64,000 nucleotides of DNA from Anticarsia gemmatalis (lineage: Eukaryota > Arthropoda > Insecta > Lepidoptera > Erebidae), in NCBI RefSeq assembly GCF_050436995.1, contig NC_134754.1:1977001-2041000 (forward strand), read 5' to 3'. Of the stretch, positions 1 through 10,934 are shown piece by piece. The position numbers were made by a program, and so were the translations under genes. Within the stretch, counting starts at the first letter, position 1, and each line of letters opens with the position of its first letter. The notes under the pieces are model-generated. The model had not been told where the DNA came from. It saw nothing but the letters and a program-made list of their open reading frames with translations, and ran no database searches.

Positions 1-1
1 T

Positions 2-341
2 GTAGCTCGATTCTCTACCATTTCTTCTTCTTATCGGATGGTGGTCAACCTAATGTCAAAGTTGTTCAAGCCGACCTTTTACGTGCCCTCCGAAGCACGG
101 AGACGCCCTATTCAAATACTACTATGCGGTCACCCATCTATAGAATGACCACGCCAAGGCTTGCTTAACCCACAGATCGTTTACCGACCGGTGAGCGCAA
201 CTGGCTACCACTATTGACTACCGACAACCGGCTACCTATCAAGAAACTTTGTATGAAAATCTGATCAGCGCCTCTAGCGGGCATCGTAGAAATTATTTTG
301 GCAGTACATTTTAAATGTCAAACTTTCGATACTCGTTTACA
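2..341. mobile_element. Terminal-inverted-repeat MITE, split by a nested repeat
   Basis: The left end reads gtagctcgattctctacca, the terminal sequence shared with the MITE copies at 16591 and 32389. The interior from about 204 (ctaccactattgactaccga onward to cgatactcg near 335) matches the same copies. Between these two parts sits about 180 bp of an unrelated repeat family, also found at 9690-10030 and 28700-28915. The 6-mer ctacca lies on both sides of the inserted piece, as expected for a short target duplication. The right terminal repeat is missing: after cgatactcg the sequence departs from the other copies. No coding capacity. The superfamily is not identified. Confidence 0.6.
20..203 (+). 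repeat. Nested copy of the 'gtggtcaacct...agcgcaactgg' repeat (family A), internally deleted
   Basis: This stretch aligns with the reverse complement of 9690-10030. Shared landmarks are ggtcaacctaatgtcaaagttg, acgtgccctccgaagcacgg, gcggtcacccatctat and ccgaccggtgagcgcaactgg. About 70 bp present in the 9.7-kb copy, between 'caagcc' and 'gacctttta', is missing here. The insert interrupts a MITE. Class unknown: it carries no recognisable ORF, tRNA head or inverted repeats. Confidence 0.6.
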
Positions 342-2415
342 GTGCTGGGATGTTTAAAGGTCGTAAGTCTGACAGATTTGTACCGTTTGTTTGGTTTTGC
401 ATATTAAGATGGGTTATTCAGATGTAGGGAGCTATGTACTACTGTAGTTATACGATCGATATAATTATTAATGTAGTGTTTGCTGTGCTGGGATGTTATT
501 GGTGGATTTTGTAGTTGAAAGGTCGTAAGCAACAGACTTGAATGGAGACGTTTTCTTTCATAGTCTTATACTTGTATTGTAAAACATTAAGCAGTTTGTG
601 TTAGAGGTTCACAGACTTGTCTACCTATATCATACATATTATTATGCTGATATTCAGAAACATAAACCATTCATAACTATTATATACTACTAAAGAAATT
701 AAACAATTATATTTTAAACAATGTTGTTTTATTTAAACCACAAAAAGCTCTTATGGCATTATGTTTCCCAAACGAAACTATAGTAAAGTTATCCTACTGA
801 GCAAATGGATAATAGTCTTAGTAGGTAGTGTAGAGTATGTTTAACTTACAGTTTTGCAAATGAAAAATACAAGCCAAATAACTCCTAACAAAAATCAATC
901 GAATACAAAACCACCCTTACCCAATAACTTTCGCTTCACAGATAAGAGAAAGCCATCATACTCATATAACATAGATCGAACATTATCACAACGAACCCAA
1001 GGTTCAGCCCAGGCTTATTAATGTGGGTTTGTCACGTACACCCAGATGCATAATAAGCGTTACTTTCTTAATGTAACACGAGTAGCTCATTATTTTATTT
1101 TTGACAAGGAAATCTGCCTGGTTTATTGGTGCGATGCTGATTGGGAGATAATGTTAAGTTTTTGATTTGGACAAAGAAAATAGTAACACGATATTGATGG
1201 ATTTAATTTAAAAAATGTTTAAATACCAGCTTTATATACGTGTATAAAATCTTTCGAATTATCTATCGCAACATAAACTAGCCTAAAATGATATTATAAT
1301 AAGAGGCCTCAAAAAATTAGACTTTCATAATGCCAGTTAAGTTCTAGCGATTACTGCTTCATACGAACATAACGTTGAACGATATTTACGTTGATAAAAG
1401 TCAAGAACATTAATATGAGGATTTAAGTAAGTTGCAGCAATATAGGGTTTCTTAAAGCCAAAACGAATAAAGTATTTTATTTAAAAACAAACCCTCCTAT
1501 CTAAAGACAGTTAAACAATATAAAATCACGTCAATAACACCTCACATCTAGAAAACCTGACCTGTAGCTTTTCATCACGAAAAAAGCCTCTAACGGGTAA
1601 CCACATACACAGTTCATCTTCGCACGCACACACGCGCACACCACATGTGTCGAAAACATGCACTCCTGCGCAACACGTTGCGAAAATCAAGCGCGCCAAC
1701 ACTCTAAAATGCATACTATACTAAAAACGATAAAACTGCAAAAATTTCGTACTAATAATTACGTTATATCGTCTTTTATAGAGATATTTAGTCACATGTG
1801 ATCACCGTATTTGGTATCTTGTTTTTATCTTGTACCTGTCTTTTTCTACTTGACGCGAGTGGCGTATGTCTGTCCTTGTCTAATGACGTCACTGTACGGT
1901 AGTTGTGAGTTCTCTCGGATCCCCGAGACACCTTGGAGGTAAACGTGATACGTCTTTAATTGCAGAAGTTTGTTGTAAATGATGCACATTCAAGAGAAAA
2001 CGTTTAACATTCTCGCTTCATTAAAAATGATAAAAGCAAGCCTCGTTATTTTTATAAGAATTGGAAAAAGCATTCGTTCAATTTATTGAATTACTGCAAT
2101 TTATGATATAGGAATTTCTAATCAATACATTTTCTAAAGGTTCCCCGTAGTAATTACGCTCAGGGCATTAAAAAGAATATGAAATGGATGAAGGAATATA
2201 GCCAGACTGTTTTTTGTCTTTTTGAAATAGTTTCAACAAAATCTACAATAACGTAATGACCGTATAAATAAATTATGAACCTCGTTCATTGAAACAAAAA
2301 AAATAACTATAACTGAATAAAGCACATTAATTACTGTCCCATTACTAGGCAACGTTCTCTTTATCAAGTGAGTGAGTGAGTGACTAGAATAAAATTAATA
2401 GAAGTTTTTATCCAT
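342..2415. other. AT-rich stretch without a supportable gene
   Basis: No long frame and no recognised repeat. Two details stand out. First, the pair gtgctgggatgtt and aaaggtcgtaag occurs twice (342-367 and 485-529); the second copy carries about 20 extra bases between the two words, so this is a diverged local duplication. Second, there is a perfect CRE-like TGACGTCA at 1884-1891, and a short gtga microsatellite at about 2367-2383. Confidence 0.5.
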
Positions 2416-2418
2416 TAC

Positions 2419-2490
2419 TATCTCACTGCTGGCTAAGGGTCACCTCCCAAATTGAGGAGTTAGGCACGGTCAGTGTAAATAAAAATAATG
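2419..2490 (-). repeat. SINE 3'-end fragment, minus strand
   Basis: The reverse complement reads gtgcctaactcctcaatttggg followed by aggtgacccttagccagcagtgaga. This matches the 3' part of the SINE copies at 7445 and 24900 (gcctaacccctcc, gtttgggaggagaccc, cagcagtgggac). Only the 3' module remains; the tRNA-like head is absent. Confidence 0.55.
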
Positions 2491-2554
2491 TAGATATTTT
2501 TTTATTTACACGAACATACACATATGCATTACTTCAGCTACAACTTTCCCTCCC

Positions 2555-2692
2555 CTGTCTTACATCCAGGAGACGGTACAGAACAGGATGGGCAACTGTA
2601 TTGCTATAAGACATAATATGTATGTCCAGGATAGGGCGAAATGGAGAAGAAAGATTGGGAAGACTGACCCCACTACCATATGGGATACATAG
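2555..2692 (+). pseudogene. Remnant of the C-terminus of a LINE reverse-transcriptase ORF
   Basis: The frame through 2561 reads ...YIQETVQNRMGN, then CIAIRHNMYVQDRAKWRRK and IGKTDPTTIWDT, ending at tag 2690-2692. A C-terminal 'DRAKWRRKI...DP...WD' block just before the stop is typical of insect RTE/BovB-type and related LINE polyproteins. The catalytic core is absent, so this is a dead 3' fragment. The clade is inferred from that short block only. Confidence 0.5.
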
Positions 2693-2699
2693 CACGGAA

Positions 2700-3384
2700 G
2701 AGAGAGATATCCATATTATTATGCATAACTATAACGAAAAACTTTAATGAGAGAAATCACTAAAATAATTTTGCTCTACTTTCTTAAATAGGCAATGTAT
2801 TTCAATACACTGTCAAAAGTTAAACCTGTATGGTAGTAACCATGTGTCATACGAACACATTCGTTCAGAATTTTGTATGAGTCACGTTGGTTTTCTATTG
2901 TTGCAGAAGCCATTGGCTAAATATAACTTATTTTAACCACATCATTTACAAGTGGTGACTTATCAGTTATGTAACATGTACGTATCGGAATATCAAACTT
3001 ATAGATTTAAGTTAACCGTGACTCGAAAAACAGGAGCTTTTGTTGCGCTCTCTAACACAGCATAGGTCATGTGTAATATTTTTTTGTGAATGTGAATAAA
3101 ATTATAAAATTACACTAAAATCCGTATATCTAAGACACATAAATTACCATAAAACAATATATCCTACGATACAAAAATAATAGGGACAAATCACAACCTC
3201 TATAAGGTATCTATCCTTACAATAACTAAAATAATCACCTTGTCTTAAAAACTAAATCGTATCACAACTAATAACTAAAAACAGGTAGTCGAACAGAAAA
3301 ATGATCATTACCGTATCATAAAACATATAATACCCCACTTTGTACAAGCTCCTGAACTATCATACATACAACGATATCAAACCG
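2700..3384. other. AT-rich stretch, nothing recognised
   Basis: No frame, RNA gene or repeat that I can support. Base composition is uniformly AT-rich. Confidence 0.4.
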
Positions 3385-4330
3385 TGGACGAAGCGAGTCG
3401 CGTGTCAGAGCTGAATTAGTGCAGTGCGACCTCGCGTGTCGTCAGCATCGACTGTCGATATTTTATATCGATATTTACCGATGCGAAGCAACGACTTATT
3501 GCCACCGATCGTCTGATAACAAGCCGATTTGTTAGTGGTGCGCAGTTTTGTTTGTTTTAACAACGATCCAGATCGTTAGGTTGGTTTCTAGGGATCTGAG
3601 ATGATTTGAATGATTATGCAAGATTGTATAAATTGTTTTTGAATATTTTAGCAAAAATTTCAAGCAATTTTTTAGTAGATACGTATGCTATTAACTAATG
3701 AGGAATGATTTATCTGCCGCAATCTACATTGATGCTTATACTTCCAAAAGTCACAAAATCACCGCGAGTGATCAGTAACATAATCAATTGAAACTTAATT
3801 TTAATGTCCAAACATTATATTAATAAGCATACATTACTTTGTTACGCACACAACACGCACACCAGTTAACAAATCATAAAAATGTAGCGTGCGAACCATG
3901 CTGCGCAGTTTAATAACTCACATTGTACATCAAGATAGCAGTCGATTATATTTCAGAAGCGTCGAAATAAATTCATATTCATAGCGCACTTTTTATCGAT
4001 AACAAGTCGCGTCACTTGCGCAGGGCCGGCTCGTTAGGTCGTCGGTAATGTGTCGACATTTCTGTCGCCGACTAGCGCGGTGCGGGTTAAACGCATCGTG
4101 TGGTTTACGATATAGACGCAAATTAGCAAGCGGCTTGCACGCAGTGGTTATAACTGCGAAAAAAAAAGGTAATAGCAACCGTCTTTAGGTAAAGCAAACG
4201 GTGTGGCATTAATGATTGAACATTGAAGGGTGAATAATTGTTTTCCGCCAAGTACGGTGGTGGAGTGCTACGTGAGGTTTCGCACTTCGTGATAGTGTTT
4301 TGATCGCACTTTAAGGGGATAAGTAAGAAT
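3385..4330. promoter_or_regulatory. CpG-rich promoter-like segment with DREF-type sites
   Basis: CpG-dense patches at 3385-3545 and 3985-4150 stand out from AT-rich flanks. The first contains a perfect TATCGATA (3466-3473), the binding word for DREF/BEAF-32 in insects, inside a cluster of cgata/tcgat words. The second contains atcgataacaag and many CG dinucleotides. A splice-donor-like aagtaaga occurs near 4322. Insect housekeeping promoters often combine CpG richness with DREF sites, so a promoter or noncoding first exon is plausible. Orientation is unresolved, and no ATG-initiated frame supports a coding exon. Confidence 0.3.
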
Positions 4331-4339
4331 ATTGCGGAA

Positions 4340-7300
4340 TGTTATAAGCTTTTTATGTTGGTTCTAGTTAATCGTAAATACTTGTTCATTATGGGTATCT
4401 TGGAAAATTACATTCTGTATGTTGTGTGCTTATACCAATCGCTGCAGAATTACATTTTACGAATTCAATTTTATATAATTGGCATTTTGAATAACTTATA
4501 GTATACTGGCTTTTTACGAGACTGGATTATTGTAAGGGTTTTGTAACCCGGAAGTTGCACTTTTTCAAAGAAGAAATAAGGTTTTACCGTACCTACTTCT
4601 TTTTCGAAATTTTTAGTGAAACTGCAACAGCGTACAAACCTTTTGACATGAAACTGACTGTTCATTGACACTTAAAACAAGGTAACTTTTAAATGTCTTC
4701 ACATAAAGAAAGTTTCAATAATGTCTTCACAATACAAAATGACACAGACATCTAAGAACACATGCTCTACCATACAGTAACCGATAAGCGATAGGATATT
4801 GAAATCGATATCAATAAAGCCATCGACATCACTATCTTCTAGATCTTATCGATATAGTTCTACGGTCGGTTAAAAATAATTACATTTAGCATGCAAATGG
4901 TTGGAACGTTTTACACGCCTCCTCGTGTAATGATCATGATGACTTCAGGTACTAAAGGTAACATCTGCCGTGCTTCAGGCGATGGTGTACGCAGTGGTGT
5001 AAACGCCAAGTTAGGTGTAAAAAGAGAGAATACAAGTTGTTTTATCTTCGATAGAATTCAGAATTATGGTAAAAATCTGTTTAGACTGTTAAGGTGTGCA
5101 AGTTAATCAATGCATAATTTAAAATTGAGTTTAAAACTTTATCATATGATTAAGAACAGAAGAGTATTGCTTTACACATTTTTTTAGTAAGGCTTCTTTG
5201 GCATCGTTATTTTATCCTTGAAATGTATGGCAAAATCAGTAAAAATTTCGCTTCGAAAAATTTATGAAAAATCGATCCCCAGTACACTAAATTTTGGTAA
5301 CTTATTACTTTATTCATTTGTGGTTTATTTGACAAAAATTACAAAGTTGTGTTTTTTCATATGACTTTAAAACTCATGTCGACTTTGTTTGTAACTTGGC
5401 TCTATGTTTCCATAATTATTTTCCATACAACGTAACATACATTGAGGTACAGGTGTTGTCTAATAGATTTATAATTGGCGTGATCGAATGATAAGCGCTA
5501 CATACACCTATTAAACCTTTGTTGTCGTCAATTTGCAGCGATAATGTACCCGGAGCCGGTCATTTAATTATGCATTGTCGTTTCACAAACGATGCATAAT
5601 CATTTATATTGTCACGGGAACTTTGTAAAAATATGTTATAATAGCTTCTGCCGGCGGCTGCGCACGAGTTGATTATTTTGACTATTTTCCTTCAGACTTC
5701 CAAGAATCGCCTGAGAATAAGTAGGAGCTAAAGAGTAAGGCTTAATGTGCCGAAAAATAAATATTTTAATCTTTTAATTTCCATAGCATTAAGCCGTTGC
5801 ATTTACTTATGCTCCCATACCGGTAATTTTCGTTGAATCAGGGAGAGAAACGTAATACATTTTTCAGTGTCAGGGACATGATAATTTACCATTACTCGAA
5901 ATTATATAAAAAGCTAGAATTTGTTCATAAGTTTCAGTTGCACAAATAGACACTTCTACTAATAGTTCAAAGAGCTTTGTCGATAGTCTTTAAGCAAAAT
6001 CAATAACAAAGAAGCGATCGAACCAATTTTGGTTATAAATCGACTTCTATACACAAAAAAGATGCAAACAGTTACTTTTATAAAGTATTTACCATAATTT
6101 TCTCCTCTTTTTAATCTTTATCACGTAAATTATGACACATTCATCCCCTTCATACAAACAACGGTCCAACCGTCACCTGTCACGAGTATTGATTGTTACT
6201 GCAACATGTAACACAATACGCAACAATTGGTCACAAACGATAACATCACACATCTGCCTCAACACCTTATCTTAACTTATGCATTATAGTTTCGCGAAAG
6301 TAGCATCGTATATGTTGCGATAACAATCGTTATGAACAAAAATCTGCTTTTTGAAACGTGTGAAATTAAAATGAGGCGGAGTTAGATGGTGTAGGTGAAG
6401 TTTGGTTTTGGGAAAAGTGGAAACTGACTAATAAACGGGTGTATCTTAGATACACATAACATCGTCTTCATCATCAATTACCATAAGGTGAAATAAGAGG
6501 CAACTACCTCATCAAATATCTAAGAAAGTAAGTAATACAGTAATAGAATTAGGAGCTTAAGGTGTCCTTTTAGTTGATATAATAAATTATAAATAATAAA
6601 CACACTTTAATGAAAAGTATCTGACCACTAACTATATCATAAAATAAATAAAAAAATAGTATACCTCTAATATATTTAGTATTTCTACCATGACCATATT
6701 GATCCATTATTTAACTGTACTAGAATGTGAACGTAACTAAATGTACGTACCTAAGTATATAATTCCATAACAATCAAATCATATTAATATTAATAAAAAT
6801 ATGACAATCGCACACGCAACCGTCAAAACAAATATAAACTAACAAAGTTACTATTACCTTAACAGAGAAATATTATTATAAATTCTATCATATTATAAAC
6901 AAGGAGTTTATTTACTTTTTACATAATTCGCTGTAATAAACCACCCGCGGCAGACACTCACGCTACCGATTTACATACATCCCCGCAACATAACTATATA
7001 TAAAACCAGACAATTTACCTTACGGCTCCTCTATCGTTATAATCTATAAAAATTAAACAAAAATAACATTTTAAAACGACTATAAGTTTCAACCTTACAA
7101 CTTTCATATTAAGATTGACATGATATGCAATGAAAAAAATTGTTGAAGTGTTGAGCAAAGATCTTTTAAGACCTCACGAACTACATTTTATAAAAAAATC
7201 GCTCTTATTTCTAAAAGGATAGAGTTGATATTCCCGTTGTTAGTTAGTGGCTAGTGTGGCTGTATAATTTAGTGTACAAAGTGATGAGATTAATTATAAA

Positions 7301-7440
7301 GATGCATCTAGAGACTGGTTGCACGTAACGGTGGACGTTGACAGGCGAAATAATGCTCTTAGTGAGAAATGTGCTCACTAATTAATTTCTATGAACACAT
7401 TCAAAGATTTCATTATTATTTTCATCTCATTCGTATATTT
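4340..7440. other. Long AT-rich stretch without a gene; one strong hairpin
   Basis: No coding signal. A further TATCGATA lies at about 4848. A 14-bp stem with a 2-nt bulge and a 3-nt loop spans 5567-5600 (attatgcat...atgcataat) and is reported separately. CpG-rich sequence surrounds about 5640-5670. The rest is low-GC DNA with no recognised repeat. Confidence 0.4.
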
Positions 7441-7444
7441 AAGA

Positions 7445-7710
7445 TAGCCGAGTAGTATAAGTTGGTACATCCCACGGTCCTGGTTGCAGGTTCGAACCCG
7501 AGAAAACCAATGATTTTTCGAAGTTATGCGTGTATTAGAAATAATTATTACTTGTCCCAACGGAGAAGGAAAACATCATGATGCAACTTTGCACGCTTGA
7601 GAGTTCTAAAGAACTGTTCTTGAAGGTTTGCAAAGTCCCCAACCCGCACTTGGCCAGCGTGGTGGACTCAAGGCCTAACCCCTTCCTCATTACGGAAGGA
7701 GACCTTTTAA
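7445..7710 (+). repeat. tRNA-derived SINE, near full length
   Basis: The head has pol III promoter words: an A-box-like tagccgagtagtataagttgg and a B box ggttcgaaccc at about 7489. The middle module is gtgtattagaaataattattact...ggaaaacatc. The tail is caacccgcacttggccagcg, tggtggactcaaggcctaac, ending with an inverted pair ttcctcattacggaa. The same order occurs at 24900-25208, and parts of it at 14944, 19785, 30004 and 34535. It lacks the terminal cagcagtgggac motif seen in other copies. No coding capacity. Confidence 0.75.
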
Positions 7711-7719
7711 TTTATTTAT

Positions 7720-8186
7720 TTTATTTATTCGTGTTATAGGTAATCCAGGTAACCGGGCAAATATACCGTTTTTTCACGATAATAATAATTTATGTTAAAT
7801 ATCTTGTTCCCTGTCTAGTTAAATTAGCATTTCAGATTAACTTTTAGTTTATTTTACAGCTAAATATATTATTATGTATAACCAGTTTAAATTCTTAACT
7901 ATGTTTGCAATGAATTAACAAAATATTTTTTTTTCTTGTAACGTAATATTATAACTATTATTATAATTAAATGAACAAGCGTGAATTAATTACATTTTAA
8001 TATTCTTAGTTAAAAAAATATTAAAGTGAGAATATTGGAATGCTTATAAATTACGAGTTGTAGTACTATGTTTCTTAGGTTTTATTACATGCGTATAAAA
8101 GTTGCCGTACTTTAACTAAAATAAGAAGTGTTGCAGTTTTCTAGATTATTGCGAACATACTAACGCACATGTCACTTTGTATTTAT
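7720..8186. other. AT-rich stretch, nothing recognised
   Basis: Low-complexity T- and A-rich DNA between a SINE and a Helitron-like element. No frame or repeat supported. Confidence 0.4.
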
Positions 8187-8187
8187 T

Positions 8188-8471
8188 ACTAGCTGACCCG
8201 CGCAACTTCGCTTGCGTCACATAAGAGAATCATAATTTTCCCCGTATTTGTAACATTTTTCACTGGTACTCTACTCCTATTGGTCGTAGCGTGATGAAAT
8301 ACAGCCTATATCATTCCTCGATTTATGGGCTATCTAACACTGAAAGAATTTTTAAAAGCGGACCAGTAGTTCCCGAGATTAGCGCGTTCAAACAAACAAA
8401 CCAACAAACAAACAAACAAACAATCAAACAAACAAACAAACTCTTCAGCTTTATAATATTATAGTATAGAT
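8188..8471 (-). mobile_element. Non-autonomous Helitron-like element, copy 1
   Basis: Read on the minus strand, the element starts with tctatactataatattata, runs through a (ttg/tttg)n tract and a conserved body (gcgctaatctcgggaactac, agtagagtaccagtgaaaaa), and ends with a hairpin (cgcaa-gcgaag-ttgcg, plus coordinates 8201-8216), eleven bases and then CTAGT. A 5' TC and a 3' hairpin followed by CTRRT are the Helitron hallmarks. Two further copies (10384, 15982) share both ends. The 3' neighbour is A rather than the expected T, which weakens the boundary call. It could instead be a LINE tail family. Confidence 0.6.
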
Positions 8472-8602
8472 AGAATAATTATAGGATATTCTAGAGTGTA
8501 AAACTACACATAAAAAGACGATTCATTTGATTACAGTCTGACACAAACATATTTATTACGATTTTATGTATACTCTAAAACAGTTTGACAAGTTAAACAT
8601 GT

Positions 8603-9421
8603 CTGCCGTCCAAACAAAGAGTGCAGTAAGGAACTTCGCAATGATTTCGAGTAATCGGCGCCTAAAGTTTATTTTTTATTCTTTTGTGTCTTTACTTTCT
8701 GCATGATCTTAATCAAAAATGTTTGTGAAACAAATTTCGGTTAATATTTCTAGTGTTTTTTTAACTAACCCTTTTCATTATAAGTTTGTTAGAATATATA
8801 CAATTAAAGAAAAACACTTTATGTTTAGTAAAACTAAACTCTGAATGCAATAATTTACAAGAATAAATGCAGCAAGTGCGTGCGATACTGCGCTAATCAC
8901 TAGCAAAAATAGGATACTGCAAAATAAATGCAATTATTTGTATTCTACACAATATCGACAGAATGGCGATACTAAGTGAAAATGCAGTAAGTAAAAATGT
9001 TACTGCATTTAAAACTAGTGTAAACTATACACAAACTGCAGTCGGATTGCTAATGACGAATGCAGTATGCAACATTACTGCACTTTGATGTAGGACACTG
9101 TTACAACCAATTACTTAGCAATACTATATTTCAAAAAAAGCAAGTTATCTTACTGCATTACTGATTAACACTAATTGTGTGAAGTCAAAGAAAATAACGT
9201 AGGGCAAGATGCAGTAAAGTCTCTAACTGCATTTATCACTAACTATTTTGTACTCTTCAGAATACTTACTGCAGTCTGCCTTATCAAAACTACACGTTCC
9301 CATGCAGTTATCTTTACGAGGATTAAACCATCGTATAGAGCTCATTTTGGCGAATCCCAATATATAATTAAGTCATTTTACGAAAAAAATTTCCTTACTG
9401 CATTTTTTGTTTGGACGGCAG
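8603..9421. mobile_element. 819-bp inverted-repeat DNA element packed with TGCAGTAA motifs
   Basis: The ends form 31-bp terminal inverted repeats (8603-8633 and 9391-9421) with 29 matches, each starting ctgccgtccaaacaaa and ending tgcagtaaggaa. The tetramer atgt flanks both ends (8599-8602, 9422-9425) as a possible 4-bp target duplication. Inside, the 8-mer TGCAGTAA or its complement occurs eight times exactly (8622, 8983, 9000, 9075, 9150, 9210, 9266, 9395), with more near-matches. Such arrays resemble the transposase-binding subterminal repeats of hAT, CMC and similar transposons. An 88-codon frame over 9175-9441 crosses the right end and looks accidental. No transposase is visible, so it is non-autonomous; superfamily undetermined. 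Confidence 0.75.
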
Positions 9422-9659
9422 ATGTATTTTTAACTTTATGAGTTAAAAAACTTTCTATATGAATAAACATAATATTAGTTTGTCTGTTAAGAATAATAAT
9501 ATAAAAACAAAACATTATAACAACAGCTGACCCGCAAGCTTATGTAGAAAAAATATTAAACAGGCCACCGTTTGATACAACTCCTTTATTCAGGCAATAC
9601 GCATAATTGTCAAATAAGCTAGATAATTCCCAGTTTCTGAGGTATATTTAGCGGTAAAT

Positions 9660-10035
9660 TATCTATTCAATAGCGTTTAAGCTCATATAAAAATGACTGT
9701 TTCATTAGATAAGCTACCGCTAAATGTAAGGTGGGTAAGTCGTACATGCTCTCTACTAAGTTGTCTATTAGAGGCGCCCATTGCCAGTTGCGCTCACCGG
9801 TCGGTAAACGATCAGTGGGTAAAGCGACCATTGGCGCGGTCATTCCATAGATGGGTGACCGCATAGTGGTATTTGAACTGGGCGTCTCCGTGCTTCGGAG
9901 GGCACGTTAAAAGTCGGTCCCGGTTGTTGTCTACTAAGATAACAGTCGTTAAGTCATGTCAAAGATCTCTCGGGCGGCTTCAACAACTTTGACACTAGGT
10001 TGACCACTAACCATACGACAAACAAACAACAACTA
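9660..10035 (-). repeat. Most complete copy of repeat family A
   Basis: On the minus strand it reads from tggtcaacctagtgtcaaag through ccgcccgagagatctttgac, cttagtagacaacaaccggg, acgtgccctccgaagcacgg, gcggtcacccatctatggaa, and ccgaccggtgagcgcaactg to agtagagagcatgtacgact. The copies at 20-203 and 28700-28915 are shorter, and the 3' half also appears at about 41885-42010. No ORF of note, no inverted ends, no tRNA head. It may be the 3' part of a LINE or a composite SINE. Confidence 0.65.
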
Positions 10036-10189
10036 AGTTGCCGGCCTATAGCGTGAGATACAAATGCTTACTCAGCTGTACAAGATCCCGCTGTATTGAA
10101 TTAAAACTCGACTACTGGCTACTAGTCATACGCATGATACGCATCGCATGCCTCACGCATCTGACAACAAGTTTCATCATATTATACTT

Positions 10190-10290
10190 ATTAGGCCCTT
10201 CGTACACAAGACTTGACTGCTTTTGTGGCGCGGTCGATAGTGCCGAGATTTCGGGTTCGAATCCTAGATAGAGCCAAAAAAGCTTTTATG
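10190..10290 (+). repeat. tRNA-like SINE head module
   Basis: The segment cccttcgtacacaagacttgactgc is followed by tgtggcgcggtcgatagtgc and a B-box-like gggttcgaatcctag. The B box is a good match to the pol III internal promoter, but the whole cannot be folded into a proper tRNA with an anticodon arm, so it is a SINE fragment rather than a tRNA gene. The start word cccttcgtacacaag recurs inverted at 11664-11679. Confidence 0.5.
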
Positions 10291-10383
10291 AGCTTTTTAC
10301 ACACGTTTTTAGGAAGTCGAGTTTCTGAACCTCGTTTACTCTTAAGTTGGCCGATTTCGATGAGGGCATTATTATTATTTATT

Positions 10384-10577
10384 ACTAGCTGACCCGCGCA
10401 ACTTCGCTTGCGTCACAGTGAATTTTTCCCCGTTTTTGTAACATTTTTTACTGGTACTCTGCTCCTATTGGTCGTAGCCTGATGATATATCTAATAGTGA
10501 AATAATTTTTCAAATCGGACCAAACAAACAAACAATCAAACAAACAAACTCCTTAGCTTTATAATATTAGTATAGAT
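10384..10577 (-). mobile_element. Non-autonomous Helitron-like element, copy 2 (internally shorter)
   Basis: Same two ends as copy 1 at 8188: plus-strand actagctgacccgcgcaact at the left and cagctttataatattagtat at the right, with the caaa-rich tract before the latter. About 90 bp of the body, including the cagtagttc...gcgcgttc part, is missing. It carries the same hairpin before CTAGT on the minus strand. Confidence 0.6.
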
Positions 10578-10842
10578 AAGCATAGATAGTATTTATAATA
10601 TCACACGCAAAACTTCGATATTTAGCGATTTTAGTTTTCAAGTGACTACCGCGTACGTGAACGCGATTCGTGCACGAATAAGTCAAAGTCAAAGTCAAAT
10701 ATTCTTTATTTCATAAACTTTAACAAGTATTTGAAATCGTCAAAATATTTTTTATCTACCACCGTTTCGGAAAAGCTGTTGCTCGTAAGAAGAAACGGCA
10801 AGAAACTCACGGCTTGCTCTTTTTAAATGTCAATATTTCAAA

Positions 10843-10920
10843 ATTAATAACAATGTCATAATAATGAAATATAACAAATTAATAACAATGTCATAATAAT
10901 TAATAACAATGTCATAATAT
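10843..10920. repeat. Short tandem repeat, ~22-bp unit, three copies
   Basis: The unit attaataacaatgtcataat occurs at about 10843, 10879 and 10900. The first two are separated by gaaatataacaa, while the last two abut. It lies in the 3' untranslated part of the LINE on the minus strand. Confidence 0.7.
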
Positions 10921-10934
10921 CAAATTGTAATACA

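Noticed and set aside
8395..8445. CRISPR-like or satellite array of caaa units
   Set aside because: A simple caaa-rich tract belonging to the Helitron-like element; no spacers.
10240..10275. Possible tRNA gene (good B box gggttcgaatcc)
   Set aside because: No acceptor stem or anticodon arm can be formed; the module is a SINE head.
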